From Ancylostoma caninum (taxonomy: Eukaryota; Nematoda; Chromadorea; Rhabditida; Ancylostomatidae), in the NCBI GenBank assembly GCA_037903475.1, contig JBAJFG010000536.1, positions 310,001 through 374,000 of the forward strand: a stretch of DNA of 64,000 nucleotides, given 5' to 3'. The position numbers were made by a program, and so were the translations under genes. The notes beneath the pieces were generated by a model. The model made no database searches. It had not been told where the DNA came from and saw nothing but the letters and a program-made list of their open reading frames with translations. Positions 44,106-55,895 of the stretch are shown here, piece after piece. The first letter of the stretch is position 1; every line of letters starts with the position of its first letter.

Positions 44106-45864
44106 CTAGAAGTCGTCGGCTAATAGTGAATCGATGGAGAAGTCCCGTCTTCTGGAGGGTGCAGTGTGTAGTTTGATCTCCTGCAACGGGAACGGGAAGG
44201 CGGGCGTTGGACTCGGGGAGTCGTCGGAGGATTCTCCTTCCGGCACTGAGAGCCCCATGTGTCGCCGCACCTGCAATAGGAGGCAGTCGTTTGGAACAAC
44301 AAAAAAAAAACAAAGGAAAGGATTCTCAATGAGAGGAAAGCAGACTTTCAAAGATCAAATTCTTGGATATTTTCGGATCTTGTTTTTCTCTATTTCTTTC
44401 TGTTTTTTGAATGTCTTCTGAATCGAACCTTCTTTTGCGATTGTTTTCAGTTCACCACTTGCCTACGTTATCAATGACTTTTATCTAGAACAACTTATGC
44501 ATTACTTTCCTATTTGTGCATGCATTTCTGTGACGAGATTCATGGAAGTATCCGGAAAGGCCGTGATTGCCCAGCTCTCCCAAGGCGAACGACCTTTCCA
44601 GGCAAAATTTTATGTAACTCGTTCATGCAACTTCTCTTAGCCAGCTATGACGGAGGCAGCAAGATATTGCAGATGGTTCTCGAAAAAAAAAAACCCCGTC
44701 TATTCCAGGTTGGAATTCGTGAACGTTCATGGAAGGGTCCTGTGTTGTAGGCTAGTAAGGCAAAGTATGTATTGCTTATTTACCAATACTTCTGATCGAA
44801 CAGCAGCTCCCCCCTCGCCCATATTTAAATATGGTCTGTTAGCTCAGAGAAGGCGGATTGAGTGACTTTGTCTGCAGTTACGACCGCACTGGTTCCATCA
44901 ACGGGAAGACACCGTAGGATGCATCGGCAAGGAGATTTTTTTAAGTGCTTATAGCGCAAGATCAAAATGGAAGGAATCACACAACATACATATTAAAAAA
45001 AAAAACTAAAAATTAGATCAGTTGGCTGACAGTGTGCTGAGGTCGAAATGCAGACGAAGTTACTTCATCGGCCCTCTCTGGGTTGGGAGACTATACCTAT
45101 TTTTGCCTGAACGTCTCATCCGTTTCAGCGGGGGGGGGGGGGATCTCAAGATCTTCCAAGAAAACTCATGAATCTCTGGATAGTAGTGAAGTTTGAAAGT
45201 TTTTCAAAAAGAAAATGTCAAGGATCCCTCCACTGGAAATCTCTGTGCTCACCTTCCTCTGAGCTCTTCTTCTTCGAAAGTCGCCTCGCTCGAAGTCACG
45301 AAGACACGCCGGATGTACTGCCCAGTAGTGGCCCTGGTAGCAGAACATTCCAGAAACTCAGAGAAGTAATACGCTTGAAAGCCTCTCTTTACCACACCTT
45401 TCCATTCGCCGCTCTTCCGGCTTTCACAAAACAGTCGTTTAGGCTGAGATTGTGTCTGATGCTGTTTCTCCAGCCGGAACCGCGTGTACGGAAGTACGGG
45501 TAGTGGATCATTATCCATTCATACACCTGAAACAAAGGGGAAATATTGCAATATGCCGACCTCATATCCGCTAGCTAACCACAAAAAGAACTTCCCTATG
45601 TTCCAAAATGTTTCACGAGTCCCCACCCACCTCGCTAAGGACCATCTTCTTTTCCGGTGATGAGAGGATCGCCATTGCTATGAGACCTATGTAGGAGTGT
45701 TGAGGCTTTGGCTGATCCATCACTGGGAACAAGGAAGTGGCGTCGAAAAGAGTCCGAGGTGCTGACATATCAGGGCGAAGCAGGGCAGCGGCCATGTCGT
45801 GACGATCCAATCCAAACAGAACTCGCTGATAGTCGCGCAAAGCCTCAGCGCAGAGACGATCCAT
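44106..45864 (-). CDS. FoxQ2: FoxQ2-type forkhead transcription factor
   Basis: This is a DNA-binding developmental regulator acting in the nucleus. Exons 45864-45631, 45526-45398, 45333-45253 and 44270-44106 all join in phase 0 to give 202 aa. The forkhead domain runs from residue 53 ([20 protein letters not shown]) through helix 3 ([20 protein letters not shown]) to [13 protein letters not shown], followed by the basic [15 protein letters not shown] extension typical of FoxQ2 proteins. The last 11 residues, [11 protein letters not shown], form an eh1 motif predicted to bind Groucho/TLE co-repressors. The start ATG is 2 bp after a CATTCCAG acceptor, so either a spliced leader or an untranslated 5' exon precedes it. 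The protein is short for the class, with only about 50 residues before the domain. Assignment to FoxQ2 rather than FoxD or FoxI rests on the wing-2 tail and the eh1 position. Confidence 0.92.
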
Positions 45865-45866
45865 CT

Positions 45867-47425
45867 CTGGAATGCGTATTCAGGTAAGTCACAGGGTTAC
45901 CGGGCTTGAGGACGGGTACAATCGCGGCACGAGGGTGTAACGAATTCTTCGAGATATCGTTCATCTATTTTGTTCAACATCATAGAGCAAAACGATACTA
46001 AACACGTTGTCGGCTTCTTATTTGAATCCCATTGTTGCTTTTATAAAGGACCTGCTGCGACTGAACACAGCGTATAACATCCCAATTTTCGGACCTAATT
46101 CTATAAATCCAAGAAAAATCACTAAAGGCGGCAAAAGCCGAAAAAGTTAGGCTTCCTCCATTACCCCCTTCCCGCCCCCCAACTCAACAATTTTCATTTT
46201 CCACATAAGCAGCAACATCCAATGCTGAACGCTGAAATTTACACGGCCATGGGGCAATACACAGGGCAGATAATAAATAGCACTTGGTACACTCATTCAG
46301 TAAATGCCTAGTTGACGTTGACTACAAGAAACGTTGGGTTTTCTTGAAACATGTCCTAACGATGCCAAAGTGTCTCACTAATCGTTCCTTTTGACTCAAT
46401 GGGATAAAGGTAATAACCCCTGCAGTGTCAATTTTTTTGGTCTCAAAGGAAACAGATGTCACTACCTAGCCCTTCAACACAGGCAACCTTCAGTTTCTGT
46501 ATTGCTAGGGCAAACCAAGAAACTTTAACCAAGCACAGCTCATATATAACCCTCACAATTGTTCAGAGATGTCGTGAAATCCTTGAAAAACGTCGCTGGC
46601 CCGGGAGGGTGCCGTGTCAAACGGACAACAACCGCGTAGTGGCAGGTAATAGATACACACACGTCCGTCAGAAAGAGGAAACAATTTGGCAATGGGTGAT
46701 ACAGCTCGCTGAGGGCCACGAATACCCCGACAAACAGGAAAAACCGTGCCCGTCTATTACGCGGTGAATACGTCCGTCGTCGAACACATGCGATTCCTAA
46801 GGAAGGTATGGGTTATGCGAGGTAAACAAAGCAATTTGATTGCTGTGTCTTGGAGAAGGACGGAAAACGATAGGAGGAATGTTCCATGGTACAGATGGTA
46901 TGTGCAAGGTGGATCTTGGTGGATAAGTTTTCAAGGAGTTTGTATGGGAGTATCCTCTGTAAATAAAAGAATAATGCTAATTTCACAGGCAAAAGTCCAG
47001 AAAAAGGAGGGAATTTTCCAGAAGAGTGGAAGCTTTTAAGGAAGGCTACACAAAGCTGCTAAGGAGAACGGTTCTGAAAATGTGTTGATACAGAATTTTC
47101 CACTTTCTTTAGACTAAACCAATTCAAAATGAATAAAGCAATTAAAGATGGATTCAAATGTACCGGCTATGAAAAGTTCATCGATATTGAAAAATGCTTA
47201 TTAATCTTGTTGTGGAAATCGTAACTACTACCGGCACATTCCCTGGAGATGACCTGAGAGCCTGATGAACGTCACAGAATTTCACAGTATCCATTTCAAC
47301 TCAACCGAGACATTTTTCCAAAAAAAAAAATCCTGTAAAATGGCTGCTGGTTTCTAGGATACATGGAGAGCATTTTGGTGCTACGGATGAGAGGAGTGAT
47401 GATTTTGAAGAAGAAGCTTTCATAT
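45867..47425. other. Region upstream of the forkhead gene
   Basis: No coding chain recognised. It should contain the promoter of the forkhead gene. Open frames at 46456-46767 and 46746-47039 show no family resemblance. Confidence 0.35.
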
Positions 47426-48752
47426 ACTCTGGTGCTCGCACACCGGCGGTTTCCGCCTGAATTCCTAGGAAACTCCGCCTGAATTGCTCGGAAAAGTGTG
47501 AGGAATCCTGGAGGAGAATAGACGGAATTTAGTGGAATTCTACAGGAAATTTAGCCGGAATTTACAAGAATTCAGGTGAAAACGAGCAAGTACACGTTGA
47601 AACATGAGTAACGGAGAAATATGTTTGAACATGACCGCTCACAGACAACGCCGGCAACCTCTGGCGTTGCAACCAAAAATTGCCCAACGTGTTTCACCAC
47701 GTGGTTGCGGTGAAGAAGCGTCTGTACAAGTACCACACTCGAGCTTATCCTGAAGCAATGGCTGGAAGCTCTAACATATTTGAGCTGTTGCTTCGTATAA
47801 CAGCAAGGTCGCCTTTTGTGCCTTCAACATGGGTAAATTTTATAATATGCATATTTGATCCCGATTTTGCAATCGAATGCACCAAAGCATTAATCTGGGC
47901 GAATTAAGGAAATGAAGTATGTATTAGTGAAGTAGAATTTAAAATTTTCAGATTGTTCAGCATTTTGTTTTATGAGCTCGTTCACTTCAGCATCTCATTA
48001 ATTTTATTCTGTTTTGCTCACTCATCCTTCAATTTACCTAATCACATGTTTTTTTTAGTTATTCATTAATCATTCTACGTACTTCATTTTATACAATTTT
48101 CCCACTTTTATTTACTAATTTTGTTCATTTTTAGAAAGCAATTTTGTTACTATAAGAAAATTTGTTAAATATATCCGCAGTCTGGATATTCTAGGTCGTT
48201 GGTTCCTAGTTGGGTACACTGTGTGCAATTTCGCTAGTTTCCGTTCAAGTTCCACGTAAATTCTAATTAATTTCGTGCCACACCCCTCACATTTTCTCCC
48301 AGGAGCTCTGGCAAAATCACCGGTATGGAGTCATCTAAGTGAGCTGGGAACATCTAAGGGTTATTTCTACAGAAACAAGGGGCATTGTGCAGGATCAGCC
48401 TGTAATGTAAAGGAAAAATTTCAAATAGCACAATGAACACTAAAACATGAAGTTGAAATTTAGTGTCGCACATCATTACTCGAAGGGTTGCAAAAATTCT
48501 CGAGTCATTCACCACTGTCCGGATTCTTCCGGAATTTAGGCGAAATTTAAGAGAAATCCGCCGGTCGACTAGATTTAACCGGAATTTACACGACATTTAG
48601 GCGAGATCCGCTGGTAGTTTTGAGAATGCACGATTTACACGAGATTTAACCGGAATTTACCCGGAAACCGGCGGAGTTTCGATAAATACACGGTTTACAC
48701 GGAGTTTCCCAGGAAATCAGGCGGAAACCGCCGGTGTTAAATTACCAGAGTA
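47426..48752. mobile_element. 1.3-kb element with GC-rich inverted ends (GGCGGTTTCCGCC family)
   Basis: The left end TACTCTGGTGCTCGCACACC, followed by GGCGGTTTCCGCCTGAATTC, is inverted at the right as AAATCAGGCGGAAACCGCC then GGTGTTAAATTACCAGAGTA. Subterminal regions contain many copies of GGAATTTA, GATTTAAC and ACACGAGATTTA-like motifs on both sides. The middle is A/T-rich with no transposase. No duplication could be defined, so the superfamily is unknown. Confidence 0.65.
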
Positions 48753-50410
48753 GGAGGATAGTCATTCATTTGAACCTTCGTCGTGATGTAGTCCTTTTCC
48801 AAGTTTGGATATAAGTACAACTCTAAGAGTGCAAAGCTCTGTATGGAATTGCGCAAGAATTAGATACGAAGAGTTCAACGGAATGAGTCTCCAAATTTGT
48901 TCACTTTTGAACATTGGAAATTTTTGAAACAAAAAAAGGAAAAATTTGGAAGATAAGAAAAAGGAGTGATTATGAGGTTCCATGATAACAACCTAGTGAG
49001 GCAAAAGGAAAATTTAAGGAGCTAACAGAATGGAAATGAGATCGAGGTAAACAAAGTCCTACTCTCTTTCCGCGCCTACATACACTATGCGAAACTATCG
49101 TTGTCTAACCAAGGGTTACATGAAACTGGCTGCCTTCTGCGGGTGGAGCTGAATTTGTATTTGATTTTACTGGCCTTTATATGTCACTGACTTGGATGTT
49201 GAATACACACCTCTCATAGTGATACTCTATCATGAAATACTCATACTACACTGCAAGGACGTCGATAGAGATGTATGAATAAATATAAATAGGTTGTAAC
49301 AATTTCAAGTTTCACATCGAGCTTACGAAGCTTCAAGTTGAAAGTGCGAACGGCAGCCACTCAGAGTCGGGACAATGTCGAAACGACAGAGCAGAGTTTC
49401 TGCATTGACACAAAGAAACTCCTACCTCCATGGGGAGGTGCTCACACGTGCGATGGCGTGACGAGTCGGTGCTTGAGCGGCGCCTGTCGAAAGGGTACAA
49501 ACATGCGGCGACGAAGTTTTCGCAAACTACCTCTGGGATCCCTGAGTTTTCGGCTACTGGAAAGGCGGCTAGCAGCAGCAGTTCTGGGATTTGCTTCTAA
49601 GAAACCGCAACGAGCTAACTAGCAGTGTTTTAAAGGGTTTGGATGCTCGCGACGTGGTGAAGCCGGGCGAGGAGGCGGAGCCGCATTGTGTTCAGCGCAA
49701 TCGTATTAGACGAAGAATACGGTAATGAAACGCGGCAATCGCATTGCGACGTCGCGTGGCGCTGATTGTTTGAGGCGGCAAATTGTCCACTTAGCCATCG
49801 CCGTTGTTGTTCCTCGCTGAAGCCTCACAAAGAGATTGAGGAAGACGTTGAGCAAGAGCACCACTGAAACGCTACGGCCGGCAGAAGCAATCCGCCTCCG
49901 AGCTGTCCACTGTTGCGGTGTGAGCTCTTCCACCGATGCGCAGATGCGTAGGTATCGGTAGCACGAAGCAGTTCAAGACGAGCCGGGTCATCAACCCTAG
50001 AAACCGTGTTTTGCATCGTGCAAAGAATCAACATGGGATTGAGAAAATCGTGGGTGTTTCGTGGGTTTTGCACCGATTTTATATCGTATTCGGAGAAGCA
50101 TGGGTATTACATGGACAAGCATGGGTTTCGCATGGATTCGACCATTGCTGGTATATATTCATTCTTAAAACCATGTTTTGCCCGAACACGCATGTTTTAA
50201 GACTCGTTCTTTCAAACCTCATGCATAACACGGTTCCTAGGTTCCCTGGGGTAGCAGAAAAAAATATTTTGAACTTCCGCTTCTCTGGTTGGCTCATTTC
50301 CAAAGTCATTTTATGCACTTGAAGACGTGATGCGCTTGGTGCAAAATGCTCACGTTGCTTACGTCGAAATGGTTCTCGCCTCGAATGGTGCACGTAGTAT
50401 ACATCGGACC
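48753..50410. other. Unassigned region
   Basis: A GC-rich stretch at 49640-49960 contains a minus-strand open frame (49706-49933, with a short hydrophobic run VVLLLNVFLNLFV) that has no recognised relatives and no partner exons. Repeated CATGGG/CATGGT words occur at 50030-50175. Nothing else recognised. Confidence 0.3.
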
Positions 50411-50758
50411 GAATAAAAATCGAATAATTTTGTTACTCCAATTACCAATTCAGGAAACAATTTAAACGCCCAGATATTCGAGAATGAGAAATCCTTTCTT
50501 CTCCCTCATACAGCACTAGATAAGTCTCCAATGGTGGAACATTCGAATTTTCCATTCATTCGAAATCGAATATTTTTGCTTTTGAATATCGAATACTCCA
50601 AATAAATGGAAAATTCCAATGTTCTAATACCGGAATCCACTGCACTACTGTACGGTAGAGAAGAAGAGCTCCAGGGCTTGCTCATTCTCGAACACCTGGA
50701 TGTTTAAATTGTTTCCTGAATTGGTATATGAAGTAGCAAAATTATTCGATTTTTATTC
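50411..50758. mobile_element. Foldback MITE (GAATAAAAATCGAATAATTT family)
   Basis: Inverted ends GAATAAAAATCGAATAATTT and AAATTATTCGATTTTTATTC continue through CCAATTCAGGAAACAATTTAA for about 80 bp. The centre contains a second inverted ATTCGAATTTTCCATTCATT-type block. No duplication is evident. Confidence 0.75.
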
Positions 50759-51115
50759 GCTCAAATGTGTAATACGTAGCTAACGTTTTCTATCAAGATT
50801 TCTATGCAGTAAATCCCCTGCTGTTTCTCATTGTGCAAGGCTATATAACATGCAAAAATGTTGAAAGATTCAGGTTGGTCTTCCTTTATTTTTTAAAGGT
50901 AAAAATGGGCGAGTACTGGAGGGGTCACTTGGAATGCATATGAATGGTCGCTTCGTAGGCTATCAAAGGTCTGGACAGATGTGCTGGGCAACATGTCCAC
51001 TAGTATAGAAAGTTACAGCGCGCATTTTAACTTTTTGACGAGCACGATTGTACTGACCAGATTAGATAGCTGAGGGGGACATATCACGTGCTTCTAATGC
51101 AAAAATTCCTCTACT
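50759..51115. other. Unassigned intergenic DNA
   Basis: Nothing recognised. Confidence 0.35.
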
Positions 51116-51661
51116 TACAGTATCGGCCAAAATAATATAGCCTTTTGTAGTGTCTTCCATTTCCTTCATAATTTAATTTACTGTAAAGCTTCGAAGATCA
51201 TATTTTCATGGGTGTTGCAGACATTCATAAGTAATAAAATGGAATGACATCGTACCATTTTATCAGCTAATTTCCTCTAGGCAAAATAATTACCGTAAAG
51301 GTCAAAATCTGGAATTTTGCGGCATCCACAAAAGATCACAGAATGGATTCTGTGGGCTGTATTTTCGCAACATTTGGACTCCTTGTGAAAGATCCGACTC
51401 ATATTTAAACGAAAACGTGTGCTTTCAAATCACTGATCAAAGCATACGAAGCAAATATGAGTTTATTTCAGCAGTAGACCAACGTAAGAATTTCTGCCAA
51501 ATTAGCTCACTCTTCCTTGGTTACAATGTTAAGTCGGTCACGATGCAACCAGAAGTCCATAGCATAAAAGGGTGCTTTCGTTTCTTTCCATGCAAAGCTT
51601 TAATCCACCAAAAGTTATGCGGGAAAATTCAAAAGGCTATATAATTTTGGCCGGTACTGTA
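51116..51661. mobile_element. Tc1/mariner-like non-autonomous element
   Basis: The ends TACAGTATCGGCCAAAATAA and TTATAGCC-type sequence at left, and AAAGGCTATATAATTTTGGC then CGGTACTGTA at right, form inverted repeats of about 30 bp with TA tips. The 546-bp body has no intact transposase. Confidence 0.75.
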
Positions 51662-51730
51662 TATCCATTACCGTTGGCTTATCTGTTATTCTTGCTGTTC
51701 GCACATACACATTAACCTCTCCTCGTTTCC

Positions 51731-51966
51731 TAAAGAGCAATTTATGCAGGATGCGTGCGTTTGACGCGTGTACGTCTATACGATGAAGGATAGGACCAGT
51801 CGTTTCGCTGACGCGGCTCAGACGAACGCGCTCATGACCACGGTGGCGGCTGCGCTTTTTTTCATTCGAGCATGCCGCATTGACCAGTGTTCATGGAGAA
51901 TCTTCCGCAAATTAATGCGTGCTTCTGACGCGCGATTAAACTTAATATTAATTGCCCTTATTCTTT
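51731..51966 (+). mobile_element. D-family MITE, nearly complete copy
   Basis: It runs from AGCAATTTATGCAGGATGCG to AATATTAATTGCCCTTATTC and includes the ATACGATGAAGGATAGGACC, CTGACGCGGCTCAGACG, GCCGCATTGACCAGTGTTCA and TTCCGCAAATTAATGCGTGC blocks. This uninterrupted copy is the empty-site reference for the two split D copies. Confidence 0.8.
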
Positions 51967-51974
51967 TGCGAAAG

Positions 51975-52150
51975 ATTTTCCATAAAGAGCGGTCAATGCG
52001 GCATCTACATACTCAACGAAGAGAACTCGCGGCCGCAGCGAGGCTGCGAGATGGCGCGTCTGAGCTGCGTCAGCGATGCGACTAGCCGACTGGCCCTATC
52101 CTTCATCATATAGTAGCACGCTCGACAATTACTAGTATAAATTGCCAATT
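51975..52150 (-). mobile_element. D-family MITE, inverted partial copy
   Basis: The reverse complement follows D from TTTATACTAGTAATTGTCGA through GATGAAGGATAGGGCCAGTC and CTGACGCAGCTCAGACGCGC to GCCGCATTGACCGCTCTTTA, ending at GGAAAATCTTTC. It abuts the preceding direct copy, so the two D elements are tail to tail. Confidence 0.75.
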
Positions 52151-53552
52151 TTTTCTCCACATCCGACCGCCCTCTCCATTCGCTTATTCCAGATGTGGAT
52201 GCATGATCACGTTCACTACCAATCATGGTTTCAAAATGTTGGTTGTGGAATTTTTAACTCGAAAAGGAAGAAAGCGTAGCGTGGACTGCTTCAAAGACAA
52301 GGTCTTTTGACAGATATGTTTGTGCTCTATGAAAATCTCTTCCACTCCCATAGCATCCTCATGTAGATACTACGTGAGTTACTGCAAAATTGAGTTGCAC
52401 TGTATTTATCCCAATTTTGTAAACAACCAAGTATCAAGTTTTTTGACAGGCTCATGCTTTCGCAAGTTTTTCGAAGCAGTATTTGATGCCTCATAGATCT
52501 CACTTGTCGTCGCATGACGGTCACAGCACTTACTGTCGATTCCAGTGATCTTATGTAATAGGAAATGTTAATTAGTGGGAGGGCTAAGAACTACAGTGCT
52601 CATATAGCAGAGACTCATATAAAGCACTAGTTGGGATTACTACCAAATGTAGAGTACACCATTGTTGCGACACTGTGACTGCATGACCACCACAACACTC
52701 GCACCCATGTAAGTATGTACAGTGTTCCATACACTCATTTTTGAATTGATGATACAGGGTGAATAAAAATTATTGCTGCACCTGGAATGAGTGCTTAATA
52801 GCGGCACCCACTGTAATTTTCATAGCCGAAATTTTTAATGTTTTGTTTCCTTAAGAATAGTCTACATAATTCTACGAACCTGCACTGTCGTAGACATCGG
52901 CGTTCCAGAAATATGGAAGCGTAGATGGGTATCCGTCTATCATCTGTGGGCGGTATTTGTGAATAAACCGGAGCGCGAAGGTGTGGTTTTTACCCTCTAC
53001 CATTGTTTCCTGTCGCTACCATTCACAGTTACCTATACGTGCAAAATTGGTCTTCACGAGCGACCGGGAAGCGGGAAGACTGCGACGCGTGTGTTAGACA
53101 CTTAAATTAGGCCACACTTTCGCAATATTTAGAAAGTTCTAAATGTTTTGAAAAAGAGTTCGGGTGAAGAACACTTCTTCCCACCTTTTTGATGTTCTGT
53201 GCAAATGGCGCCGCAAGAGTGTGGCGCCGCAACAGCAACATTTCTCGGTGTAGCGTAGCAGTAAGTTCAACATAGTGAACTACCTGCGAAGATACTACCG
53301 TGGACACATCTGCCCACTTGGAGAAAATGGTTTCGTCGTGACAGCTAACGCTGTTGACTGGGTGTGCGCGTGTGATTTAGTGCAGTTAATGAAGTGGAAT
53401 GTGTACCATTTATCAGGGTTTCGTGGCAGGGCCCTATAGAGGGAGTTTCACACTACCTCATCATTGTCAATGAGTTCACCGTCCCTAAAAACCCCAATAC
53501 ATATACCGCAAAATCTCTGACGTGGAGATTTCCGTGAGTGCTGCCCTTAAGA
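52151..53552. other. Unassigned region
   Basis: A TACAGGGTGAATAAAAATTA motif at 52756 resembles a transposon end but I could not find its partner. No exon chain recognised. Confidence 0.3.
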
Positions 53553-53637
53553 CATGACAGCGCCTGTGTCTGTGCCGAAGAGAGCCGCGCCGCGGTTCCG
53601 CCTCTTGCCCGCGTCCGTTTGGAGACCCGTGTATGTA
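53553..53637. mobile_element. Fragment of the H-family foldback element
   Basis: CTGTGTCTGTGCCGAAGAGA, GCCGCGCCGCGGTTCC and GCGTCCGTTTGGAGACCC match the right half of the H copies at 19942-20121 and 55348-55556. The left half is not recognisable. Confidence 0.5.
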
Positions 53638-53904
53638 AACACGGTATTTTTCATGTCGTCTCCTTTGCAGAGTCGCTGCAGTGCGCCAATATTCATTACG
53701 CACTCGGCTATCCTCTCTTCTACGAAAATAAGCCGTCCAGCTTCTACTGTGACACCCGCAACGTGTACCTCATATCGGGAAGGAGAATGCCACACGTCGG
53801 AGGCTGTTTATATACATACATACATAGAAGAGAATTTTCCACCATTTAGCTGCCAAAATATGTATTACAACTGGTAGTGCAGAAGCAAGACCAACAATAA
53901 AAAG

Positions 53905-53910
53905 TTTATT
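53905..53910 (-). promoter_or_regulatory. Poly(A) signal AATAAA for the gene ending at 53986
   Basis: A canonical hexamer on the minus strand about 75 bp after the TAG stop codon, within A-rich sequence. Confidence 0.6.
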
Positions 53911-53985
53911 GAGTGTCTCAGAGATATCTTAATTATAAAACATTTGAATCTCAAACCAATCAAGATGTTTTGTCAAGAAAAAAGC

Positions 53986-55096
53986 CTATTGATCACTGCC
54001 TGAACTGCTCCCGCCACCATGCTGAGTAGATGCATCCGAGTTCGAGCGAACTATTGGCTTGGGAGGTCTCTGAACAAAATGAATCTAGAGGAAAATCCGC
54101 AGAGTAGAAAGAGTTCAAACTCACGTGTCGTGGGTTCCGCAGAAAATCGCTGAGGATTCCGATGCGGTTGCGGAATCTCACCACATCGGACAACGTTGGC
54201 GAGTTCCTCCTTCGGTTCTGTGGTGTTAACCGTGAGTGAGCGGAGCTGGATCGAGCTGATTGACGGAAGTATGAGTCAGAAGAGGAGGTAGACTGATTGG
54301 AGAGGGAAGTGTGGGTGAGTGAGATGAGGTTCGACGCGAGGCAAGAGGTGGCCGATGCTGCTCTGGTCGCCACGAGGTCCGTGGTGCAGACGACGCTAGA
54401 CGCTCGGGATACTTGAGGGTCTGAGCGAACGAGGCGGCTGAAATTATTATCGGTACATTTCTGTTCGATAAAAGGACTCGTTCCAATTACTGAAAGTCAA
54501 ACGCACATTGGATTGAATGCTGGTCCTTCCCCAGCAATTGATGACAAAGTAGACGTGACTCGGTACTTGTGCTCATCAATTCCGTGCTGAAAAAATAGTA
54601 CACACATCATTCAAAATTACACTAGTGTTAGCGTCCTCCGTTCTAGGCTTACAGGATTGGCGAGGTTTCTTAAGATCATCCTAGCCGTGTCACGCGTTGT
54701 TCGATCCGTTTTTCCAGGGAAAGGTGTATAAGGCACGCGGAGATATCCTGAAAACATAGCTGACGTTATTTTGCAATCGCTACGAAACCCTTTCAGTATC
54801 TGAGCTGCGTCAGACAACTTCTAGTTCTAACTTCTTCTTGATCGTCCCCTTCTGCCAACCACGCTGTCCGCGTCGTCAGACCTAAGGCAGCACTTCTAAC
54901 AACACTTCCATACCTCATTCTCACTAAACTACTTACTCATCTGATGTCCTCAAGAATCTAGGACGCATGTCTTCGTCTTCGTCCTCATAGTCTTCTGGTT
55001 CAATACCATAGCGTCGTCGTAAACGATCGTTGAACCGTTCAGCTCTTCGTAGAATTTCATCACAGTGCTCCATCCATTCCGGATCCAGGTAATTAA
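53986..55096 (-). CDS. Unrecognised acidic/Ser-rich protein, last seven exons (5' part missing)
   Basis: Exons 55096-54937, 54881-54832, 54747-54653, 54586-54507, 54437-54125 and 54069-53986 join in phase at every boundary (six coding exons seen, at least one more needed upstream because the first begins mid-codon). The first exon encodes YLDPEWMEHCDEILRRAERF, then an acidic run (EPEDYEDEDEDMRP). The middle includes RVPYTPFPGKTDRTTRDTAR. The fifth exon is a long Ser/Thr-rich, low-complexity segment and the C-terminus is RPPKPIVRSNSD through a Gly/Ser tail to SGSDQ and a TAG stop. Basic and Ser-rich composition suggests a regulated, partly disordered cytoplasmic or cytoskeletal protein, but I do not recognise the family. 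An AATAAA signal lies about 75 bp downstream (53905-53910). Splice signals are strong throughout. Confidence 0.65.
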
Positions 55097-55347
55097 CTGA
55101 AATTTAAGATCATTTCCAAAGAAATTTCAATTAATAGCGAGCTCTGCAAATCACTAAGACAATTTTAGTTCTGTACCATATGAAATTATTCCACAATCTA
55201 GGCGGAGTAATAACGTCGACAGCAATGAAGAATGTGCGCCTTGTCACCGCCTTTCACCGGTAGTTATTGCTTCTCACTTCGTTCCCTTCTTTTCTTCTTC
55301 TTAGTAGTACTCCTTGCGTGATCGTCGATGTTTGCGGCGAATGCGTC

Positions 55348-55556
55348 ATATACATAGGAAGCTCCAAATGTCTGCAGTCAAGAGGGGTGTGGCCCCGACG
55401 CGGCTTTAGGCAGAGACACAGGCGCTCTGCATGCTGCCACTGGTTGCCTGCAGAGTCAGAGAAGCCAGAGGCAGCAAAGAGAGCGCCTGTGTCTGATCAA
55501 GGAGCCGCGCCGTAGCCACGCCCCTCTTGACTGCGGACATTTGGAGCTTCCTGTAC
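55348..55556. mobile_element. H-family foldback MITE, complete copy
   Basis: Arms beginning TATACATAGGAAGCTCCAAA and ending TTTGGAGCTTCCTGTACA are inverted over about 50 bp (CTGCAGTCAAGAGGGGTGTG against CACGCCCCTCTTGACTGCG). The centre holds a second inverted pair, GACACAGGCGCTCT and AGAGCGCCTGTGTC. Confidence 0.85.
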
Positions 55557-55895
55557 AAATTCTGGAGATGCCCTAATATCTAGGGCTAGGATTTGTGAAC
55601 GCTCAGCCAAGCAAAAAGTGGCTAGCAAACCAACTGTTGCGCACTGTGTCTCCCAATATTACGTAGTTATAAGATTACCAATCTTGCTAACCATCGCTGG
55701 CTTCTTGGTTATCGGTTCATAAATCCCAGCTCAGTCTCCTTCACACCGGTCTCGTCCTAGCTCACTATGAATAGGGTTCATGGCAGAGCAAAATCACGAC
55801 CACTCAGCACCTGGCTATACTTCTCTAGGGCGATACATACATGCACGCTCGAAGGCAGCATCCACGGTGGTTTTACTCTTAGGCCTATGGCAAAG

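Noticed and set aside
49706..49933. A GC-rich minus-strand open frame with a hydrophobic run
   Set aside because: No recognised family, no flanking exons and no consistent splice signals. It could be a chance frame in a GC-rich patch.
52756..53330. A possible transposon beginning TACAGGGTGAATAAAAATTA
   Set aside because: No matching inverted end was found downstream, so element borders cannot be supported.
53538..53877. Open frames on both strands around 53640-53800, one with a good acceptor (CTCCTTTGCAG)
   Set aside because: Three frames are open at once, no continuation exon could be found, and the left part is an H-family transposon fragment.
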